A stretch of 64,000 nt of DNA from assembly GCA_022885665.1 (NCBI GenBank), contig JAGQDJ010000006.1, forward strand, positions 186,001 to 250,000, read 5' to 3'. The stretch comes from Triops longicaudatus. Its lineage: Eukaryota; Arthropoda; Branchiopoda; Notostraca; Triopsidae. How positions within the stretch are numbered: position 1 is the stretch's first letter; every line of letters starts with the position of its first letter. Below, piece by piece: positions 59,393-64,000 of the stretch. Both the position numbers and the translations under genes were made by a program. The notes under the pieces are model-generated. The model was given only the letters and a program-made list of their open reading frames with translations. It did no database searches and was not told the origin of the DNA.

Positions 59393-62300
59393 AGTGCGAT
59401 GTCACCTTTTTTTTTCTTAACATATTCCCAGTGCAGGTGTTTAACTTTTGGTAAAGTTTTATTCCGAAAAGAAGATGTTTTTGGATGCGAGTTGTGTACA
59501 AGGTTAAGTTGAATCTAAATCCGCAAGTAATTTGTGTTGTATCAAGATAAAATCATTAGTGAGTTAGAACACAGAACCACTTGAAAAAAGTTTGAATTCT
59601 TATGAATTTTCTTTACAGATCAATTAAGGAGTTCTTATTCATTAAAATATTTAATGATATGCCTTACACGAGCACGTTAGAATTATCCTTTTTCGCCTGG
59701 ATCATACCTGCGGTTTGCAAAACTGGTATGCAGGATCGAACGTAGCCATATATTAAGGAGGTTACGGAACTAATGCGATGTAATGTATGTAGTATATGTT
59801 GAGCTTTTTGAACGGATATAAAGCAGGTATGTGAAATTCTCCCGCAAAACGAGTTGGGACTCGTTTTTGGTGGCAGGGCGTATTATGCCAATCGTGCAAA
59901 CCTGCTCGTGCCGTGTCGTGGCTGCGAGAAATGAAAACCTAAGGGTCTCCAGATAATAGTGTATAGGGGAAACCAGGGGAGGGTTCAAGTCGTCTTGTGT
60001 TATGGAGAAACCTCTTATTTCTTCGCAAGTCTCCTAGCTATTGTTGATGACTAAGCGTTTGCTATAGGAATGATGGATGCATGGGCAGTTCTTTCGCCTG
60101 AGTTCTCTCTGTGCCGTATTGCTTCCCTCTTTGCTGGTAGACGAGGTACCGTTAAAGCGTAAAGGGGTGAATGGTGGCGTCCCGACGGCGTGATTGGAAT
60201 ATCCATAGCATGCTCACGTTTTATACTCCCGAAAACGCAATAACACGCTATATGATGTTAGTTTCGTTTGACACTTTTTTTTTTTTACATTATACCTTCC
60301 CAACGTTCGTCCTGCAAAGAATTCCACTCCACCCTAGTTTTACTCAGTTTTCAAATAAATAAATAAAAAAATGACCACGTTAGAAATGTCTCCTGGTTCA
60401 CAACAGGATTGCTGACATGTAAGCAAAAACGCAGTGAAATTGCATGTTGCCATTATCATTATCATACGTTAGTCTCGTGCCATTCCAGGAAAAAGAAACC
60501 GACTGTATGGCGGACACGCTATTTTCGAAGCAATCTGAGCGCAGAAGTGGACAATTCTCACGTTGAGTTAATGTATGTGATTTAAATGCATTTCAAGTGA
60601 GTCATGTTCAGTTGAATTAAATGTGATTCTACGTGGATAAGTGTTAGTGGCAAATGTGATTTAAAAGAAAGGTGTAATTTTTTTGAAAATTGACTTTGGA
60701 AACTTTTTGAGAATTGAAGTTTTTCAAAGGTTCCAACGGCAAATACAATATTGGCTAAAAACAATATTGGCAAAATGAACAATAAATTAGTGCATTGATA
60801 GTTAGCTTATTAATTTGAATTAAATCCTTTCATTGTCGTACATACGAATTTGCCTTATTTTGATATGTACAACGTCGAGCGAACTCTTTAATATTGCAAA
60901 TGCACTTTACATGAATTAAATTGTTGCATGAGAAGTTTTGAATTAACGCAGCTTAAATTTTGTACCACAGTTCGACTTCATTAATTATTTCTCTCGATTT
61001 GTTCAAGTTGATTCAATGCGTTAAATATTTTATGCATTTATTTTGATAATCCTGGCTGGATTGTCATGCGTTTGGCGTGTTGAGTTATATTGTCCACCTA
61101 CAGCAAACAAACCCACTGACGAAGATGACAATCATATTAGCTAAATCAAGGCCACACCCTTGTGTGCGACACCGGTGGGGTGCGTATTAGCTTTCTCATT
61201 TTGAAACAGTAATCTAGGATGACTTTTCATAATTTTTACCATGGTATGGGACGTTAGGCAATGACAGAGACAGTTTTTACTGATATAAAAGCTGGGTACT
61301 GGATTAAGGATCCATAAACAGTCAAGCGAGTAAGCCGAATGAAAGAGATGAGAAAGAAACGTTGATTAAATCTAGTGCTTGATTTTTTTCTTTTTTTTTT
61401 ATGAACACAGAGCGAGTTTTCAGTCCCAAAGGAAGTAGATTGTGTCCGATTCTGTCTTTTTACTGTCAGTAGAGGGAATAAGACTTTAGAATACAACCAT
61501 TGTGACTTTAAGGACATGATTAGCTTAGTCCAGCAGGTTTTCCACTCCGTTTGGCTACCATTGAATAGAAAAAATGTTTAATGACTGAGAACGTTGCGTT
61601 ACAAGTCTATGGAACAATGTCGAAATTGAGAAAAAAAAAGTAAAACTGACGATATCCTCGTCTTTGGACCAAATGAGGACAGAAACGATGTCTCTTTCAT
61701 GGCCCACCCCTTGAAAAATCTTTCGGTCTTTCTTTACCCTTAAAAAAAAAGTCAAGACAGGCGCTGCTGTTCCGATAGGACAATTTTTCTGTGCCTTTTT
61801 TTAAGACTTTGGAGCTGAACCATGTCGTTTTTTGGAACTCTTAGATCAAAAGGAAAAAAAAGGTTTTTGGAAGCCGTCGTGAGGTGATATGGTAAGCGCG
61901 AGCGGGTTGAGTGGAAGAAAAACGGGTTGATGGAGGTCTTGATCCAAGTTGACAGCGTCCAATTGCGATGCAAGGGCCGTTTATGTAAACGAGCGGACGC
62001 CGACGCCGTCAGAACTACTTCCGGTGGATATAAACCAGGGTGAGAAAAAGGAGGTGCCTGACATCAACGCCCGAAATTGGGAAGACCCTATTTTCTTTTC
62101 GCAGCCACAATTTGCATACCATTGTTTGAAGAACTGGGAGACTTTTTTCGTCCCTTCCCCCTCCCCCCCCCCTGTTTTTCGCCTGAAAATGCGTACTATA
62201 CGACAGACAAGAGAGATGTACCCAGGAGCCCAGGGCATTCAAGATACAACAAGAAGCCCTCGAATGTTAAATGAGCCGTTTGCCGCTTTTGGGAACTCTG

Positions 62301-62924
62301 GAGGACAGAGTTTTATTGGTCAAACCCTTTCACCTCTCTTCCCACTATCAGTATTACTTAGCAGCCGAAAGTATAACTCGGAATTCTCATAAAACAAAAG
62401 GCAGTATTCTCATAAAACAAGAATCTCAAAGCAGCAGTAAAATGTACTTGTGATGTTTGTTCCTTCGGTGGGCGACGTAGTAGAGGTTAAAGGTGGGTTG
62501 CGTCGCTTATTAATCGCATGTCTCTGCGAGTTCGTCTTACTGTAAGAAAAGCGTGGGAAGGTTCAAGTCAGTTTGCATCTTAATGACATTGAAACTAGGA
62601 ATGATTTACCTTTCACTAACCCCCGTATTCAGCCAGCTCAAGGGCAAAACGCAGTCAAAGCGCCGCGAAGTACGCGTTGTAAGGGAGGAAAAGGGAGAAG
62701 ATCAAAAGGCGTGGGATTTGGAGGGATTTGACTCCCGTGGGTTTTTCGTCACAACGTTTGTTATTCCCGTAATTGTATTTTCAATTTACTTGCCGGGGAA
62801 AAGACGCTAAATTACAACAAGTTGTCGAGAGAAAGCTACTAAACGGTCTATTGCTTGTTTCCTTGTGACTGAGTGAACAACTTTTCAATCATTGCAAAAC
62901 GTTACAAAAAAGAAACTCTTAACT

Positions 62925-62956
62925 CAATTTTGTGCTTCTTTTCTTTGCAGGTAAGC
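62925..62956 (+). promoter_or_regulatory. Candidate recursive splice site (zero-length exon)
   Basis: A pyrimidine-rich tract ending TTTCTTTGCAG (AG at 62949-62950) is followed immediately by GTAAGC (62951-62956). A strong 3' splice site fused to a strong 5' splice site is the definition of a ratchet point, used in arthropods to remove very long introns stepwise. It implies a plus-strand transcript crossing this position. Confidence 0.5.
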
Positions 62957-64000
62957 CCCTTTTGAATGACTTGAAGCCTGGTAGAGAAGACATATTGGCT
63001 TGAGGGGGATAATACTCAGATCCTACATAGTTTCGGACTTTGGGAATAATCGAACAAAGTTTTTACCGCTAAAGAGAACTTATGAACGGAAACTACCTCA
63101 GACACTGGATAATGAGGCTAAGGTTTCCGAACCCGCCTGGCCCGTGAACTATAATACGGAAAACAGACCAAGCTAATTAAAGTTCAAGATCGCGGTGGTT
63201 ACGGTAATTGCTGTTGTTTTTTTATAACAAAAAGAAAAAATAAATTAAATAGCGATTCCCATGTCAAATCCGTCATGTTAGCGTGGGAAAAGACTAGCGG
63301 TGTCAAATTATGCGGTTAGAGCGTACCCCTATATAGACTCCGAAGCCAGTTCGTTCCCATCTACACGGAAATCATTGTAAAATACGGGGTGCACGATCTT
63401 GACGTGCACGACAGGTCTGTGCACTCTGTACGATGTCCGGCTCTGAAGGCCGGAAGTATGCCGGGATCCCCGTTTGCGGATTCGTGTCGTTTCACCCCTT
63501 TCCCCATACCAATCGAAAGGTGTTTCCCCTCATTTCCGTGTAGCCAGACACAAGGCTTTTCACGCAGTTCCATAGAAACGAGTCACAGCTTTGCTTTTTC
63601 ACTTCTTTTATTTTCGGTCCTTTTTGTTTAGTTTCTTCGCGACCTTTTACATCCAGCTCTTTTATTTGATCTGCTTTCTTCTACATTTTTTGGTTTTATT
63701 GATCTTACTTTTCTGTTTATGTTATTAAGCGCTTACTTTCTTTGAATTATGTATGCGGTGTTTTCACTATTTTTGGTTCCGTGTTCGCTGCAGTTCGCAG
63801 TAGAAGGCGTTTTAATTAAATGAATTAATTTGACGTGTATATTAGTGTTCTGTCAAAGTCTTCCCTTGTCGGTGGTGTCTTTGAGAGCTTTGCCGTTGGC
63901 TTGCTCGTGTTATGTAGGCTCTTGAGTATTAAGCTTATTTACATAAGTCAAAAGTGTAGCCCAGGAGGGCATGCGGAACTCGGCAAAATCCAGACAGGCA
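62957..64000. other. Window end, no gene confirmed
   Basis: Contains the promoter-like block at 63330-63424. The frames at 63361-63631 overlap that block and have no recognisable domain. Confidence 0.5.
63330..63424 (+). promoter_or_regulatory. Possible promoter with three evenly spaced GTGCAC palindromes
   Basis: TATATAG at 63330-63336 is followed by GTGCAC at 63389-63394, 63404-63409 and 63419-63424, exactly 15 bp apart each. The first two copies extend to GTGCACGA. No initiator or reading frame confirms a start site. Confidence 0.35.

Larger units (their letters stand above)
41060..62924. other. 22-kb region without a recognisable gene
   Basis: Frames up to about 167 codons occur (for example 52338-52841 and 61949-62392) but show no domain, no conserved motif and no supporting splice structure. 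No tRNA, rRNA or known conserved microRNA was recognised by eye. A strong donor-like GGGGAG/GTAAGTAG at 49141 and a TATATAAAGG at 57845-57854 stand alone. The best reading is a long intron or intergenic regulatory DNA. Non-coding transcripts cannot be excluded. Confidence 0.55.

Noticed and set aside
61949..62392. 147-codon frame with a donor-like sequence near 62039
   Set aside because: No domain is visible, another frame over the same bases is equally open, and no partner exon was found.

Overview
This is a window of animal nuclear DNA, most likely from an arthropod and plausibly a crustacean. The genes have GT-AG introns, many only 50-70 bp long. They encode animal-type families: BTG3, CCDC85, IRAK4, TMEM203, ATPAF2, DDX52 and ubiquitin-RpL40. 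An invertebrate (i-type) lysozyme and a large VWC/FN3 receptor of arthropod style narrow the choice. There is no operon, ribosome-binding-site or CRISPR signature. The species cannot be named from the sequence. All exon models were built by hand from splice signals and reading phase. Every multi-exon total divides evenly by three and ends at a stop codon, but none has been checked against transcripts.

Layout. Bases 1-4638 hold one orphan reading frame of 345 codons on the minus strand. Bases 4639-7106 are a tight cluster: POP7 and TMEM203 head to tail on the plus strand, facing ATPAF2 on the minus strand. An i-type lysozyme follows at 8359-8956. Bases 9819-22481 are a 20-exon gene for a single-pass receptor of about 1423 residues, with a mucin-like N terminus, EGF-like, von Willebrand C and fibronectin III modules, and an NPxY-type tail. 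Next come a small membrane protein with three sushi-like domains (24002-25611), the DEAD-box helicase DDX52 (26462-28842) and a CCDC85 coiled-coil protein (29483-31508). BTG3 (minus) and ubiquitin-RpL40 (plus) are divergent, and RpL40 converges on an IRAK4 kinase (35170-37053, minus).

From about 37.1 kb to 64 kb I find no convincing complete gene. This half opens with a nested transposon fossil: a 171-bp hAT-type MITE with terminal inverted repeats and a near-perfect 8-bp target duplication, lying inside a remnant of a LINE reverse-transcriptase C terminus. A possible first coding exon of a type II membrane protein (40758-41059) ends at a splice donor. At 62950/62951 there is a textbook zero-length recursive splice site (polypyrimidine tract, CAG then GTAAGC). 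Together these suggest that much of the apparent desert is one long plus-strand intron.

Functional themes. Several genes are housekeeping genes: RNase P/MRP (POP7), 18S rRNA processing (DDX52), ribosome and ubiquitin supply (RpL40), and ATP synthase assembly (ATPAF2). Others have immune associations in animals: lysozyme, IRAK4, TMEM203 (reported as a STING partner in mammals) and possibly the sushi-domain protein. Nothing in the sequence shows that these are co-regulated. The novelty candidates are the receptor architecture, the nested transposons, the recursive splice site with its possible first exon, and some small regularly spaced repeats.
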